NCBI GenBank assembly: GCA_965205235.1 | Contig: CBDBGD010000002.1 | Coordinates: forward strand, 62,001-126,000 | Origin: CBDBGD01 sp965205235 | Lineage (GTDB): Bacteria > Chloroflexota > Dehalococcoidia > Lucifugimonadales > UBA1127 | DNA length: 64,000 nucleotides | Direction of reading: 5' to 3' | Program-made: the position numbers and the translations under genes | In this document: piece by piece, positions 1 to 9,629 of the stretch | How the letters are laid out: every line of letters begins with the position of its first letter | Numbering within the stretch: position 1 is the first letter of the stretch | Notes under the pieces: generated by a model | Databases searched by the model: none | What the model was told of the DNA's origin: nothing | Seen by the model: the letters and a program-made list of their open reading frames with translations, nothing else

Positions 1-172
1 GAAGCGAAGGTGCCGGTGACGATCTGTTGCACTATGTCGTTGTGGTAGGCCAGGTAGCTGGTCCAGATGCCCAGCTGCGAGACCAGCAGCGCTACGACGA
101 GAAGCACCCAGGGCATCCGCAGCCGCCGGAGCTTGAACCACTCCCATTTGCTCAGATGGAGGACCTGCTGCA

Positions 173-173
<1 letters not shown>
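1..173 (-). CDS. ABC-2 type transporter permease, N-terminal part (cut by window edge)
   Basis: Translating the minus strand from the ATG at 173 gives a protein starting MQQVLHLSKWEWFKLRR, followed by a hydrophobic helix (MPWVLLVVALLVSQLGIW) and then running off the window. A short amphipathic start followed by the first membrane helix is typical of ABC-2 permeases, which form the membrane channel of an exporter together with the ATPase encoded just before. The ATG overlaps the ATPase stop by one base (TGATG), so the two are translationally coupled. Only about 57 residues are visible, so substrate cannot be judged. Confidence 0.75.
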
Positions 174-1327
<1,154 letters not shown>

Positions 1328-1328
1328 C

Positions 1329-1694
1329 TCAGACGCCCAGCCTTGGCATGACGCCCGTCCGCCTGGTCCTCGCGGTGCGGGCGAGTTGCTCGATGCGGGC
1401 CACCTCGGCGTCGAGAACGCGAAGGCCCATGTCGGTGACGCGGTAGTAGCGCCGGCGTTCATCGTCCAGGTCGGGGTCCGGTCGGTCGGAGCTCTCTTCG
1501 ATCAACCCTGCCTTCAGCATCTGCTTGATGGCGCCGTACAGCGTGCCCGGGCCCATCGTAACGGCGCCGTCGGTGAACGCCTCCACCTCCTTCATGATCG
1601 CGTAGCCATGCTTGTCCCCCGTGGTCAGGGCGAGGAGAATGTGCATCTGCGACACTGGTAGTGGGAGCGCGCCCGAAGGCGTCTGGCTCTGCAT
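1329..1694 (-). CDS. PadR family transcriptional regulator
   Basis: This is a 121-residue winged-helix regulator. The conserved PadR core is visible: LLALTTGDKHGYAIMKEVE, then a GTLYGAIKQMLKAGLIEE wing and RRYYRVTDMGLRVL. I start it at the ATG at 1694, preceded by GGAAGGTGAGG; the frame is open further upstream but that part overlaps the promoter region. It lies first in a minus-strand operon with the ABC ATPase and permease, an arrangement in which PadR normally represses the exporter until a drug-like ligand binds. A likely operator lies just upstream at 1763-1787. Confidence 0.88.
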   Translation of the reverse strand: MQSQTPSGALPLPVSQMHILLALTTGDKHGYAIMKEVEAFTDGAVTMGPGTLYGAIKQMLKAGLIEESSDRPDPDLDDERRRYYRVTDMGLRVLDAEVARIEQLARTARTRRTGVMPRLGV

Positions 1695-1762
1695 TGTCGC
1701 CTCACCTTCCGAGAGGTGGCTCTCCGTTGCTATTCCGAGTTGCCGGTAACTGTAACGTAAGC

Positions 1763-1787
1763 CGATATAGTAACGGCAAGTATATCG
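1763..1787. promoter_or_regulatory. Inverted repeat, candidate PadR operator
   Basis: The arms CGATATAGT and AGTATATCG (8 of 9 positions complementary, 7 of them contiguous) are separated by a seven-base centre, about 70 bases upstream of the padR start. PadR proteins often bind AT-rich dyads of this form in their own promoters. The site stands out as AT-rich in a GC-rich intergenic region shared with the divergent moxR operon. Assignment is by position and symmetry only. Confidence 0.5.
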
Positions 1788-1939
1788 ACTAACGATAGAT
1801 GTGTCAACCGCCCCCAGCCTTTTTCGCATGTCGCCCTCTCTGGACACAGCCGAGCGTGCGGCACTATGATTCGGGCCAGTAACCGGACGCCGCAGTCCCG
1901 CGCGCAACAGGCCGGACACACCAGCCCTCAAGGAGAAGG

Positions 1940-2902
1940 ATGACCACAACCCCGGACCTCACGCCCATTCCCAGCCTGGCCGACCGTCTCCGGGCCAACG
2001 TCCGCCGCGTCGTGGTGACCAAGGACGGGCCGCTGGACCTCGTCCTCGTGGCCCTGCTCTGCAACGGCCACATCATGGTGCAGGACGTCCCCGGCATCGG
2101 CAAGACCACCCTGGCCCGCACCCTGGCCCAGTCCCTCGGCCTCTCCTTCAAGCGCATCCAGTTCACGCCCGACCTCACCCCCGTCGACGTCCTCGGCACC
2201 AACATCTACAACCAGCGCAGCGGCGAGTTCGACTTCCATCCCGGCCCCATCTTCGCCCGCGTCCTGCTCGCCGACGAGATCAACCGGGCCACCCCCAGGA
2301 CACAGTCGGCGCTGCTGGAGGCGATGCAGGAGCGCCAGGTGACCGTCGACGGCGTCACCCGCGCGCTGCCCGCGCCCTTCCTCGTCGTGGCGACCCAGAA
2401 CCCCATCGAGATGGAGGGCACCTTCCCCCTGCCCGAGGCGCAGACCGACCGATTCATGCTCCGCGTGGCCCTCGGCTACCCGTCGCTGGAGGACGAAGGC
2501 GCGATCCTGCTGCGCTTCCAGCGCGACGCGGTCTCCGCCCCGGAGGTCGACGCGGTGGTGAGCCCGGAGGAGCTGACGGCGGCGCAGGCCCTGGTCCCCG
2601 ACGTGGCCGTGGAGGACTCGCTGCGGGAGTACCTCCTCCGAGTCGTCCGGGCGACCAGGGAGCACCCCTCCCTGGAGCTGGGCGCCAGCCCCAGGGCCGC
2701 CCTCTTCCTCTACAAGGGCGTGCAGGCCCTCGCAGCGATCGAGGGCCGCTCCTACGTCCTCCCCGACGACGTGAAGCGCCTGGCCGACCCCGTCCTGTCC
2801 CACCGGCTGGTGCTGGCCCCCCAGGCCCGGCTGCGCGGCAAGACCGCGGAGGAGGTGGTGGCAGAGGTGTTGCAGTCCGTCCCCGTCCCGGTCGAGTCCT
2901 AG
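1940..2902 (+). CDS. MoxR family AAA+ ATPase
   Basis: The protein is a 320-residue AAA+ ATPase of the MoxR group. Walker A is DVPGIGKTTLART near residues 49-60, Walker B LLADEINRA near 111-119, and a sensor-1 region VVATQNPIEMEGTFPLPEAQ follows; the C-terminal part is the helical lid. MoxR ATPases act as chaperone-like partners of von Willebrand/DUF58 proteins in assembly or activation of cell-envelope or enzyme complexes. AAGGAGAAGG precedes the ATG. It is first in a three-gene operon with DUF58 and DUF4129 proteins, the standard context of this family. Confidence 0.93.
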   Translation: MTTTPDLTPIPSLADRLRANVRRVVVTKDGPLDLVLVALLCNGHIMVQDVPGIGKTTLARTLAQSLGLSFKRIQFTPDLTPVDVLGTNIYNQRSGEFDFHPGPIFARVLLADEINRATPRTQSALLEAMQERQVTVDGVTRALPAPFLVVATQNPIEMEGTFPLPEAQTDRFMLRVALGYPSLEDEGAILLRFQRDAVSAPEVDAVVSPEELTAAQALVPDVAVEDSLREYLLRVVRATREHPSLELGASPRAALFLYKGVQALAAIEGRSYVLPDDVKRLADPVLSHRLVLAPQARLRGKTAEEVVAEVLQSVPVPVES

Positions 2903-2905
2903 CCA

Positions 2906-4126
2906 GTGCTCGGCTCCGTCTGGGGCGTCCTGTTCCTCGCCCTGGTGGTCATGGGCCTCGCGGGCGAGCATCCCGTCCTCGCCGCGGTCGGCGGCATGGG
3001 GCTGCTTGTGGCCGGCGGGGCCTGGCTCTGGAGCAGGCTCTCCCTGGAGCGCCTCGATTTTGAGCGGACGCTGTCCACCAACCGCTCCTTTGCGGGCGAC
3101 GAGGTCCTCCTCCGCATCACCGTCACCAACCGCAAGCCCATCCCCCTGGCCTGGGTGCGGCTGATGGACTCGGTGCCGGAGGGGTTGGAGCTCGTGGAGC
3201 ATCCCCTCGAGTGGGACCCCAAGCTGCTGGTGCAGAACCTGGTCCATCGCGTCTCCCTCGGCTCCTACGAGCGCGTCCGATGGACGTACCGGTTGCGCTG
3301 CACCCGCCGCGGCCTTTTCCGCCTGGGCCCCGCGTCGCTGCGCACGGGCGACATCTTCGGCTTCTTCCCCCGACAGCGCTCGATGACCGAGCAGAACTTC
3401 ATCCTGGTGTACCCGCGCACTGTCCCCCTCCCCGATACCGGCCTGCCCGCCCGCTGGCCCGTCGGCGACCGCCGAGGGGCGCGGCGGCTGTACCAGGACC
3501 CGGCCCGGCCCGCCGGCGTCCGCGACTACCTCCCCGGCGACCCCGTCAAGCACATCGACTGGAAGGCGACGGCGCGGCGCGGCGGGCTGCAGGTCAAGGT
3601 GTTCGAGCCGGGGGCCTCGATCCTGGCGGTGCCGGTGGTGAACGTCGACACCATCGGGCTCCCGTACGGCGGGGCCATTCCCCACCACCTCGAGCGCGTG
3701 CTGACCACGGCGGCATCGCTGACCCAGGAGGCCTTGGGCCACGGCCTCAACGTCGGCCTTATCACCAACGGCAAGTCGGCCCTGTACGACCACCCGATGA
3801 GCGTGGCCCCCGGACGCAGCCGCCAGCAGCTCGACATGATCTACGAGGCGCTGGCCATGGTCACCCCCTACGTCGGCTCCCCCATCGAGGAGCAGCTGCT
3901 CATGGCGGCCCGGCGGCTCCCGCCCGGCGTGACCCTGGTGCTGATCACCGCCATCCTCACCGCGGAGCTGCGGCAGTCGCTGCAGCTGCTCCTGCACGAG
4001 AAGCGCGTCCCCATAGTGCTGTGGGTGGCGGACTTCGAGCCGGACAGGATGCCCGTGGGCGTCCCGTGGTCGGACCTAGCCCCCTACCTTGCGTCGCTGG
4101 AGGAGGAGAATGGCGACGCTAGCTGA
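2906..4126 (+). CDS. DUF58 domain-containing protein
   Basis: This 406-residue protein begins with two adjacent membrane helices (LFLALVVMGLAGEHPVLAAV and following). A beta-rich stretch comes next, then the DUF58 core RDYLPGDPVKHIDWKATAR near residues 200-220. DUF58 proteins resemble von Willebrand factor A domains and work with MoxR ATPases. It starts with GTG, three bases after the moxR stop, and its end overlaps the next gene's start by 17 bases, so the three are co-translated. The exact role is not known for the family. Confidence 0.9.
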   Translation: MLGSVWGVLFLALVVMGLAGEHPVLAAVGGMGLLVAGGAWLWSRLSLERLDFERTLSTNRSFAGDEVLLRITVTNRKPIPLAWVRLMDSVPEGLELVEHPLEWDPKLLVQNLVHRVSLGSYERVRWTYRLRCTRRGLFRLGPASLRTGDIFGFFPRQRSMTEQNFILVYPRTVPLPDTGLPARWPVGDRRGARRLYQDPARPAGVRDYLPGDPVKHIDWKATARRGGLQVKVFEPGASILAVPVVNVDTIGLPYGGAIPHHLERVLTTAASLTQEALGHGLNVGLITNGKSALYDHPMSVAPGRSRQQLDMIYEALAMVTPYVGSPIEEQLLMAARRLPPGVTLVLITAILTAELRQSLQLLLHEKRVPIVLWVADFEPDRMPVGVPWSDLAPYLASLEEENGDAS

Positions 4127-5513
4127 CCGCGCGGTCCGCGTCGCGCTGCTAATCGTCGAGAGCGCCTGGATCTTCCTGGTGCTCAGCGTCATCGGCGCGG
4201 GCGTGGGCGACGGCGCGCCGCTCTTGTCCTGGCCCGGCGTCCTCGTCCTTCTCGGCATCGGCCTTGTCGTGCAGCGGTGGACCGTCGGCCTCCACCTGCC
4301 CGAGGCCTGGACCCGCAGCATCGCCCTGTGGACGTCCGTGGTCGTCGTCTACGTCCTCGTCGCCGTCCACGAGGGTGGCGGCCTGTGGCTGCTCCACCTC
4401 GTCCGCGGCAACGTCACGAGTGTCGAGCTTAGCCGGACGCTGCTCGTCCTGTTCGCCACGCTGCTGCTCTGGTGGCGCGGGCTGTGGCTGGGCTCCCGCA
4501 CCGCCCCCGGCGAGACCCTGGGCCGGGTGTTCCCGTGGGGCATGGGCGTCCTCATCGGCGCAGCGCTGTTCCGAGTGCTGACGGACGTGAGCCTGCCCGT
4601 GACGCCCCTGGCCTTCGTCTTCTTCGCGGCATCTCTGGGCGGCCTCGCCCTGTCGAACCTCGAGGAGGGAGCGCTCGCGCCGCCCTGGGTCCGGCTGTTC
4701 ACGATGGTCACGGGCGTCGTGCTGGTCGCGGGCTTCATCGTCAGCCTCCTCCCCGAGACCTTCGTGTCGGACGTCGCCCTGGGCCTGCTGGCCGCCGCCG
4801 GCCTCGTGGCCGAGGGCCTCCTGGTGGTCGTCCTCTTCCTCGTCGAGTACCTCCTGCGCGCCATCCTCGTCGCGATGGAGGCGCTCCTGAGCCTCGTCGG
4901 CGAGGAGAACCTCGCGCCCCGGCAGGGCGAGGCCGGCGGATTCGACGGCTTGCGAGACGCGGCGGAGCGCGGCGATGGCATACCCGGCGTCGTAGTCTCG
5001 ATCATCAAGTGGTCCTTCATCACCGTCGCCCTGCTGGCCATCCTCGGCTTCCTCTACTGGATCCTGTGGACGAAGCTCTTGGCGCGAGGCGACGGCGAGG
5101 GCATGGTCCGGGAGTCGGTGCGCGATGAGGCGTCGCCCGAGGACATGGGCAGCCTGCTGGCCGGCCTCATGCCCCGATGGCGCTCGGCCCCGCCGCCCTA
5201 CCGCTACGCCCTGCCCGGCGGCCGCGACCCCGACGCCCGGGTCCGCCGCGCCTACTACCGCCTCCTCAACGCCGCGACGCGTCGCGGCCGCGGGCGGGGT
5301 TTCGCAGAGACGCCGCTGGAGTACGCGGCACGGCTGCGGGAGTCCTTCCCGCAGGTGCCCGTCGAGGGCCTCACGGACGCGTTCGACCGGGTCCGATTCG
5401 GCATGCTTCACGTCGCAGAGGATGAGGCGGGCGGCCTGGAGCGCGCCGTCGATCAGGTGGCAGGCGTCGACCGCGAGGTCGCGACCCCGGAGGAGGACGA
5501 GGCGAGCGCCTAG
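4110..5513 (+). CDS. DUF4129 domain-containing membrane protein
   Basis: I place the start at the ATG at 4110, preceded by GGAGGAGGA and lying inside the end of the DUF58 gene; this gives 467 residues. The first 270 residues hold many hydrophobic helices. A further helix follows near residue 300 (SFITVALLAILGFLYWILW). The C-terminal cytoplasmic domain has the DUF4129 pattern RRAYYRLLNAATRRG...ETPLEYAARL. In related operons this domain follows a transglutaminase-like module; that module is absent here. It presumably forms an envelope complex with the MoxR and DUF58 proteins. Its last codons overlap the end of the convergent aminotransferase gene by four bases. Confidence 0.85.
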   Translation: MATLADRAVRVALLIVESAWIFLVLSVIGAGVGDGAPLLSWPGVLVLLGIGLVVQRWTVGLHLPEAWTRSIALWTSVVVVYVLVAVHEGGGLWLLHLVRGNVTSVELSRTLLVLFATLLLWWRGLWLGSRTAPGETLGRVFPWGMGVLIGAALFRVLTDVSLPVTPLAFVFFAASLGGLALSNLEEGALAPPWVRLFTMVTGVVLVAGFIVSLLPETFVSDVALGLLAAAGLVAEGLLVVVLFLVEYLLRAILVAMEALLSLVGEENLAPRQGEAGGFDGLRDAAERGDGIPGVVVSIIKWSFITVALLAILGFLYWILWTKLLARGDGEGMVRESVRDEASPEDMGSLLAGLMPRWRSAPPPYRYALPGGRDPDARVRRAYYRLLNAATRRGRGRGFAETPLEYAARLRESFPQVPVEGLTDAFDRVRFGMLHVAEDEAGGLERAVDQVAGVDREVATPEEDEASA

Positions 5514-6847
5514 ACCTTCCCCTCGCGGCGCAGCGCGTCCAGCCCCTCCTCGAACGCCGCCAGCGTCCGGTCGATATCCGCGTCGGTGTGCGTCGCCGAC
5601 ACGATGCCCATGCGCCCGCCCATCAGGTCGACGCCCTGGTTGAGCATCGCACGCTTCAGGTTCATCGATATCGTCGGAGTCATGCCCGCCTGGAGCTCGC
5701 TGTGCGGCCGCATGTTGACGCCGTCCTCGATGGAGCCGCACGGCGACCCGAAGCTCAGGTGGAAGAGCGAGGCCAGGCCGTAGCAGCAGCCCGGTATCTC
5801 CATGCGCGCCATGAGGTTGTTCAGCTCCCGGCGAATGCGCGCCGCTGCCCGGTCGGCGCGAGCGTTGGGGTCGCCTGTGGCGACCAGCTCCAGCGCAGCG
5901 ATCCCCGCCGCCGCCGACAGCGGGTTGGCGTTGAACGTGCCCGGGTGGGCGACTCGTCGCACGTCGTCCCACGCCGGGTCCTCCTGGTGCGCAATCATGT
6001 CCAGGATCTCCCGCCGCCCGGCCACGCCGCCGCCGGGCAGGCCGCCGCCCAGGATCTTCGCCAGCGTCGTCAGGTCCGGCGTCACCCCCAGCCGCGCCTG
6101 CGCCCCGCCCGGCGAGATGCGGAAGCCCGTCACCACCTCGTCGAAGATCAGCACGGCGCCGTGCCGGCTGGTGACCTCCCGCAGGCCCTGGATGAAGTCG
6201 GGGTAGACGGGCAGCGTGCCCATGTGGGCGCCCGTGGGCTCGATGATAACGGCGGCGATGTCGTCGTTCTCCTGGAAGGCCTTCTCCACGAGCGATATGT
6301 CGTTCGGCGGAAGCACCAGCATGCTCCCGAACGTCCCCTCCGGGATGCCCCCGCTCCCGCGGCCCGACCCCGCCATCATGTAGTCGTTCCAGCCGTGGAA
6401 GTGCTCCTGGAACTTGATGATGACCGACCGTTCCGTGTAGGCGCGCGCCAGTCGCGCCGCCAGCAGCGTCGCCTCCGTGCCGGACGAGGTGAACCGCACC
6501 TTCTCCGCCGACGGTATCAGGTCCACCACCAGGCGCGCCCAGGCCGCCTCCAGCGCGTGGTTGCCGCCCAGGTGCGTCCCCCGTCCCACCTGCTCCGCCA
6601 CGGCGGCGGTCACGGCGGGGTGGGCATGCCCCAGCAGCAGCGCGCCGTGCCCCATGACGTAGTCGATGTACTCGTTGCCGTCCACGTCCCACTTCCGCGG
6701 CCCCTGGGCGTGCGTGACGGTGATGCCGAAGGGGGTCACGTAGCGGGTGTCGTGGGTGACGCCGTCGGGGAACAGCTCTCGGGCCTGCTGGAACAGCTCC
6801 TCCGACTTTCGATGGCGGGCGTGGTATTGCTCCAGAATGGTGGTCAC
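5510..6847 (-). CDS. Aspartate aminotransferase family protein, glutamate-1-semialdehyde aminomutase-like (class III PLP)
   Basis: The 445-residue protein is a class III PLP-dependent aminotransferase. Visible motifs are the substrate loop DGNEYIDYVMGHGALLLGHAHP, the phosphate-binding SSGTEATLLAARLAR, the cofactor aspartate in VLIFDEVVTGFR, and the Schiff-base lysine in LAKILGGGLPGGGVAGR. It is most like the glutamate-1-semialdehyde aminomutase branch, but many relatives act on other amino ketones. No other tetrapyrrole genes are nearby, so I do not call it hemL. The start is GTG with AGGAGGG five bases upstream. It is transcribed away from thrC from its own promoter. Confidence 0.85.
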   Translation of the reverse strand: MTTILEQYHARHRKSEELFQQARELFPDGVTHDTRYVTPFGITVTHAQGPRKWDVDGNEYIDYVMGHGALLLGHAHPAVTAAVAEQVGRGTHLGGNHALEAAWARLVVDLIPSAEKVRFTSSGTEATLLAARLARAYTERSVIIKFQEHFHGWNDYMMAGSGRGSGGIPEGTFGSMLVLPPNDISLVEKAFQENDDIAAVIIEPTGAHMGTLPVYPDFIQGLREVTSRHGAVLIFDEVVTGFRISPGGAQARLGVTPDLTTLAKILGGGLPGGGVAGRREILDMIAHQEDPAWDDVRRVAHPGTFNANPLSAAAGIAALELVATGDPNARADRAAARIRRELNNLMARMEIPGCCYGLASLFHLSFGSPCGSIEDGVNMRPHSELQAGMTPTISMNLKRAMLNQGVDLMGGRMGIVSATHTDADIDRTLAAFEEGLDALRREGKV

Positions 6848-6897
6848 GGGACCCTCCTTCCGCCGCCGATGGGTGCAACCCGGCGGCTGGTGGCTCT

Positions 6898-6925
6898 ATT
6901 GTAGCCGTTGAGACCGGCGGCGCAA
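6898..6925 (-). promoter_or_regulatory. Promoter of the aminotransferase gene
   Basis: On the minus strand TTGCGC is followed after 16 bases by TACAAT, which lies about 50 bases before the GTG start of the aminotransferase. The hexamers match the sigma-70 type consensus reasonably well, and the same TACAAT -10 box recurs before mfd and mutS2 in this window. Confidence 0.45.
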
Positions 6926-6965
6926 CTCCGTGGTATCATGCCGTCACTCACCTCCTGGAGCGGCC

Positions 6966-8144
6966 ATGCGCAGCTACCTGACCCACCTGGAGTGCACCGT
7001 CTGCGGCGCCGAGCACGACGCCGACGCCCCGCAGAACGTCTGCACCCACTGCGGTCGCGTCCTCTACCCCCGCTACGACCTGGAGGGCGCCGCACGCGCC
7101 GTCGGCCCTGCGGAGCTTGCGAGCCGCCAGCCGACCATGTGGCGCTACTTCGAGGTGATGCCCGTCAGGTCTCCTGAGAACGTCGTCTCCCTGGGCGAGG
7201 GCGGCACGCCGTTGCTCCACGCCAGGCGGCTGGGGCAGGCGCTGGGCTGTCCTCGGCTGTACATCAAGGACGAGGGGCTGAACCCCACGGGCAGCTTCAA
7301 GGCCCGCGGCCTGTCCGCGGCCGTCTCTCGCGCCGTGGAGATTGGCGTGCGGCGATTTGCCATGCCGTCGGCGGGCAACGCCGGGGGCGCGCTGGCCGCC
7401 TACGTCGCCCGCGCCGGCGCCGAGGCCTACATCACCGTGCCTCGCGAGACGCCCCAGGCCAACGTGACCGAGGTCCAGTTCTACAACGCTCGCTGGGACC
7501 TGGTCGCAGGCCACATCGGCGACGCCGGCCGCATCGCCCGCGAGCGCGCCGCCGAGGAGGGCCTCTTCGACCTCTCCACCATGAAGGAGCCCTACCGCGT
7601 CGAGGGGAAGAAGACCATGGGCTACGAGCTCGCCCAGGACTTCGGCTGGAAGGCCCCGGACGTCGTCATGTACCCCACCGGGGGCGGCACCGGCATCCTC
7701 GGCATCTGGAAGGCTTTCGAGGAGATGGCCGCCATGGGCTGGCTCACCGACGACCGTAGACCCCGCATGGTCTGCGTCCAGTCGGAGGGCTGCGCGCCGC
7801 TGGTCAAGGCCTACCACGAGGGCAAAGACCGCATCGACCCCTGGGAGAACCCGCAGACCATCGCCGCGGGGCTACGCGTCCCCGGCCCCTTCGCCGACGA
7901 CCTCATCCTCCAGGTCATCCGCGACAGCGGCGGCACGGCCCTCACCGTGAGCGACGACGAGATTCGTGCCGGCGTCCGGGAGATGGCGGAGCTCGAGGGC
8001 GTCTTCGCCTGCCCCGAGGGCGCGGGCACCCTGGCCGCGCTGCGCACGCTCCTCGCCCAGGGCGCCGTCGACCCCGAGGGGACCATCGTCCTCCTGAACA
8101 CCGGCAACGGCCTCAAGTACCTGGACCTTTTAGGAGAGCCATGA
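6966..8144 (+). CDS. thrC: Threonine synthase
   Basis: This 392-residue PLP enzyme converts O-phosphohomoserine to threonine. The N-terminus has a small zinc ribbon (CTVCGAEHDADAPQNVCTHCG), followed by the PLP-lysine motif NPTGSFKARGLSAAV, the AMPSAGNAGGALAAY loop and the glycine-rich phosphate site YPTGGGTGILG. I start it at the ATG at 6966 with GGAG upstream, rather than at an in-frame codon 36 bases earlier. Its stop overlaps the start of the next gene (ATGA). Threonine synthase-like paralogues exist, so the substrate is inferred from family. Confidence 0.87.
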   Translation: MRSYLTHLECTVCGAEHDADAPQNVCTHCGRVLYPRYDLEGAARAVGPAELASRQPTMWRYFEVMPVRSPENVVSLGEGGTPLLHARRLGQALGCPRLYIKDEGLNPTGSFKARGLSAAVSRAVEIGVRRFAMPSAGNAGGALAAYVARAGAEAYITVPRETPQANVTEVQFYNARWDLVAGHIGDAGRIARERAAEEGLFDLSTMKEPYRVEGKKTMGYELAQDFGWKAPDVVMYPTGGGTGILGIWKAFEEMAAMGWLTDDRRPRMVCVQSEGCAPLVKAYHEGKDRIDPWENPQTIAAGLRVPGPFADDLILQVIRDSGGTALTVSDDEIRAGVREMAELEGVFACPEGAGTLAALRTLLAQGAVDPEGTIVLLNTGNGLKYLDLLGEP

Positions 8145-9058
8145 CCATCAAGATCGGAATGCACACAGGCCCCCAGAACTGCACCTACGAGGACCTGCGC
8201 CGCCTCTGGCACATCGCGGACTCCTCCGGCTTCCACTGGATCAGTATCTGGGACCACTTCTACGACAACCCCTCGCCCGACGGCTCCGGCCCGTGCTTCG
8301 AGGCCGTCTCCACCCTCATGGCTCTCGCGGCCGAGACCCGCAACGTGCGCGTGGGCTCCCTCGTCTTCTGCATGGGCTTCCGCCACCCGGCGGTGCTCGC
8401 CAAGGCCGCCGTCACCATCGACCACGTCAGCAACGGCCGCCTGGAGCTGGGCCTGGGTGGGGGCTGGTTCGAGATGGAGTACAACGCGTTCGGCATCCCC
8501 TTCCCGCCGGTGAAGAACCGCCTGGACATGCTGGACGAGGGTGTGCAGGTCATCCGCTCCATGCTCACCCAGGAGCAGACCACCTTCTCCGGGCAGCACT
8601 TCCAGCTCACGGACGCCTACTGCAGCCCCCGGCCGGTGCAGCAGCCGCCCCGCATCTGGATTGGCGGCGGTGGCGAGCGACGGACCCTGCGCCTCGCGGC
8701 CCGGTACGCCGGCGGCTGGAACGTCCCGTACATCACCGCCGACAGGTATCGCCACAAGATCGAAGTGCTCGACCGCTGGTGCGAGACCGAGGGCCGCGAC
8801 CCGGCGACCATCGCCCGCAGTGTGAACCTCCACTTCGCCATGGGCACGGACGAAGCGTCGGCGAAGAGCAAGCGCGAGGCCCTCCGGGGCCGTCCCCAGG
8901 AGGGCGGCGCGCTGACCGGCAGGGCCCAGGAGGTCATCGACCACATCGGCGTCTTCGGCGACGCCGGGGCGCAGGGCGTCAACATCACCATGCGCGCCCC
9001 CTTCGACTGGGACGCCCTCCAGGCCTTCATCGAGGACATCATGCCCGCGTTCCAGTAG
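8141..9058 (+). CDS. LLM class F420-dependent oxidoreductase
   Basis: The 305-residue protein is a luciferase-like monooxygenase-fold oxidoreductase. Typical elements are WISIWDHFYDNP near residues 33-44, the VRVGSLVFCMGFRHPAVLAKAAVTID strand, the GRLELGLGGGWFEMEYNAFG loop and the PRIWIGGGGERRTLRLAARYAGGWN stretch. Most members with this pattern use the deazaflavin F420 rather than FMN. The start overlaps the thrC stop by four bases, so it is translated with thrC, though no metabolic link is evident. Confidence 0.88.
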   Translation: MTIKIGMHTGPQNCTYEDLRRLWHIADSSGFHWISIWDHFYDNPSPDGSGPCFEAVSTLMALAAETRNVRVGSLVFCMGFRHPAVLAKAAVTIDHVSNGRLELGLGGGWFEMEYNAFGIPFPPVKNRLDMLDEGVQVIRSMLTQEQTTFSGQHFQLTDAYCSPRPVQQPPRIWIGGGGERRTLRLAARYAGGWNVPYITADRYRHKIEVLDRWCETEGRDPATIARSVNLHFAMGTDEASAKSKREALRGRPQEGGALTGRAQEVIDHIGVFGDAGAQGVNITMRAPFDWDALQAFIEDIMPAFQ

Positions 9059-9074
9059 GGGTGTTGAGGGACCT

Positions 9075-9467
9075 ATGAGCAGTAGGAAGTATATGGTCTA
9101 CGGTCTATGGGAGGATGACACTCCGAAGGATGTCATCTTCTCCCTCTCAACCTGTGTGTACATTGGAATGACTGGGCAGAAACTATCAGCACGAGCCGAA
9201 CAGCACAGACAAGACAAGACGTCACGACTTCGGGCGCGGATTCTACTTGGAGGGCTAACCAGGTTGGAGGCATGGCATGTGGAGGCGCGCATTAAGCACA
9301 AATTCCACGAAAAGACTGGACGATGGCCACGATACAACTGGGAGAAATGCGAGTCGCAATTTGGGCACTGCCCGGTCTGTGGTGGAGTGCGAAATCCTAG
9401 CCTTGACCGGATGCTGTTAGCACGGAACGAGCGCATTGGTGAAGTGCCATTGGTTGTGGCCCAATAG
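9075..9467 (+). CDS. GIY-YIG nuclease-like protein
   Basis: The protein has 130 residues. It shows a loose GIY-YIG pattern: YMVYGLW near the start in place of GIY, CVYIGMTGQ with the YIG part, an arginine in LSARAEQH, and a glutamate in TRLEAWHVEARIKHKF at the expected catalytic spacing. A CPVCGG pair follows near the C-terminus. Base composition is clearly lower in GC than the flanking genes, which suggests transfer. No partner methylase or intron is visible. It could be a homing or restriction-type nuclease or an inactive relative; the family call rests on motif spacing only. Confidence 0.6.
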   Translation: MSSRKYMVYGLWEDDTPKDVIFSLSTCVYIGMTGQKLSARAEQHRQDKTSRLRARILLGGLTRLEAWHVEARIKHKFHEKTGRWPRYNWEKCESQFGHCPVCGGVRNPSLDRMLLARNERIGEVPLVVAQ

Positions 9468-9629
9468 GCTGCCACTACCCCTCGAAATACAACGGACCGT
9501 GGCTGCGCCGCAGGCCCTCGGAATAGCCCCTCCACAACCTTTCTCGCTACAAGACTCAGCCTGACTCCGTTTAGACGCCCACCACCCCGCGAGCAGTTGC
9601 GTCCCCACACCCCCGCACCCACCCCCGAC

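Noticed and set aside
1940..5513. Long open frames on the minus strand opposite the MoxR/DUF58/DUF4129 genes
   Set aside because: Their translations are low-complexity Arg/Gly/Ala/His-rich strings without domains, the usual antisense shadow of GC-rich coding DNA.
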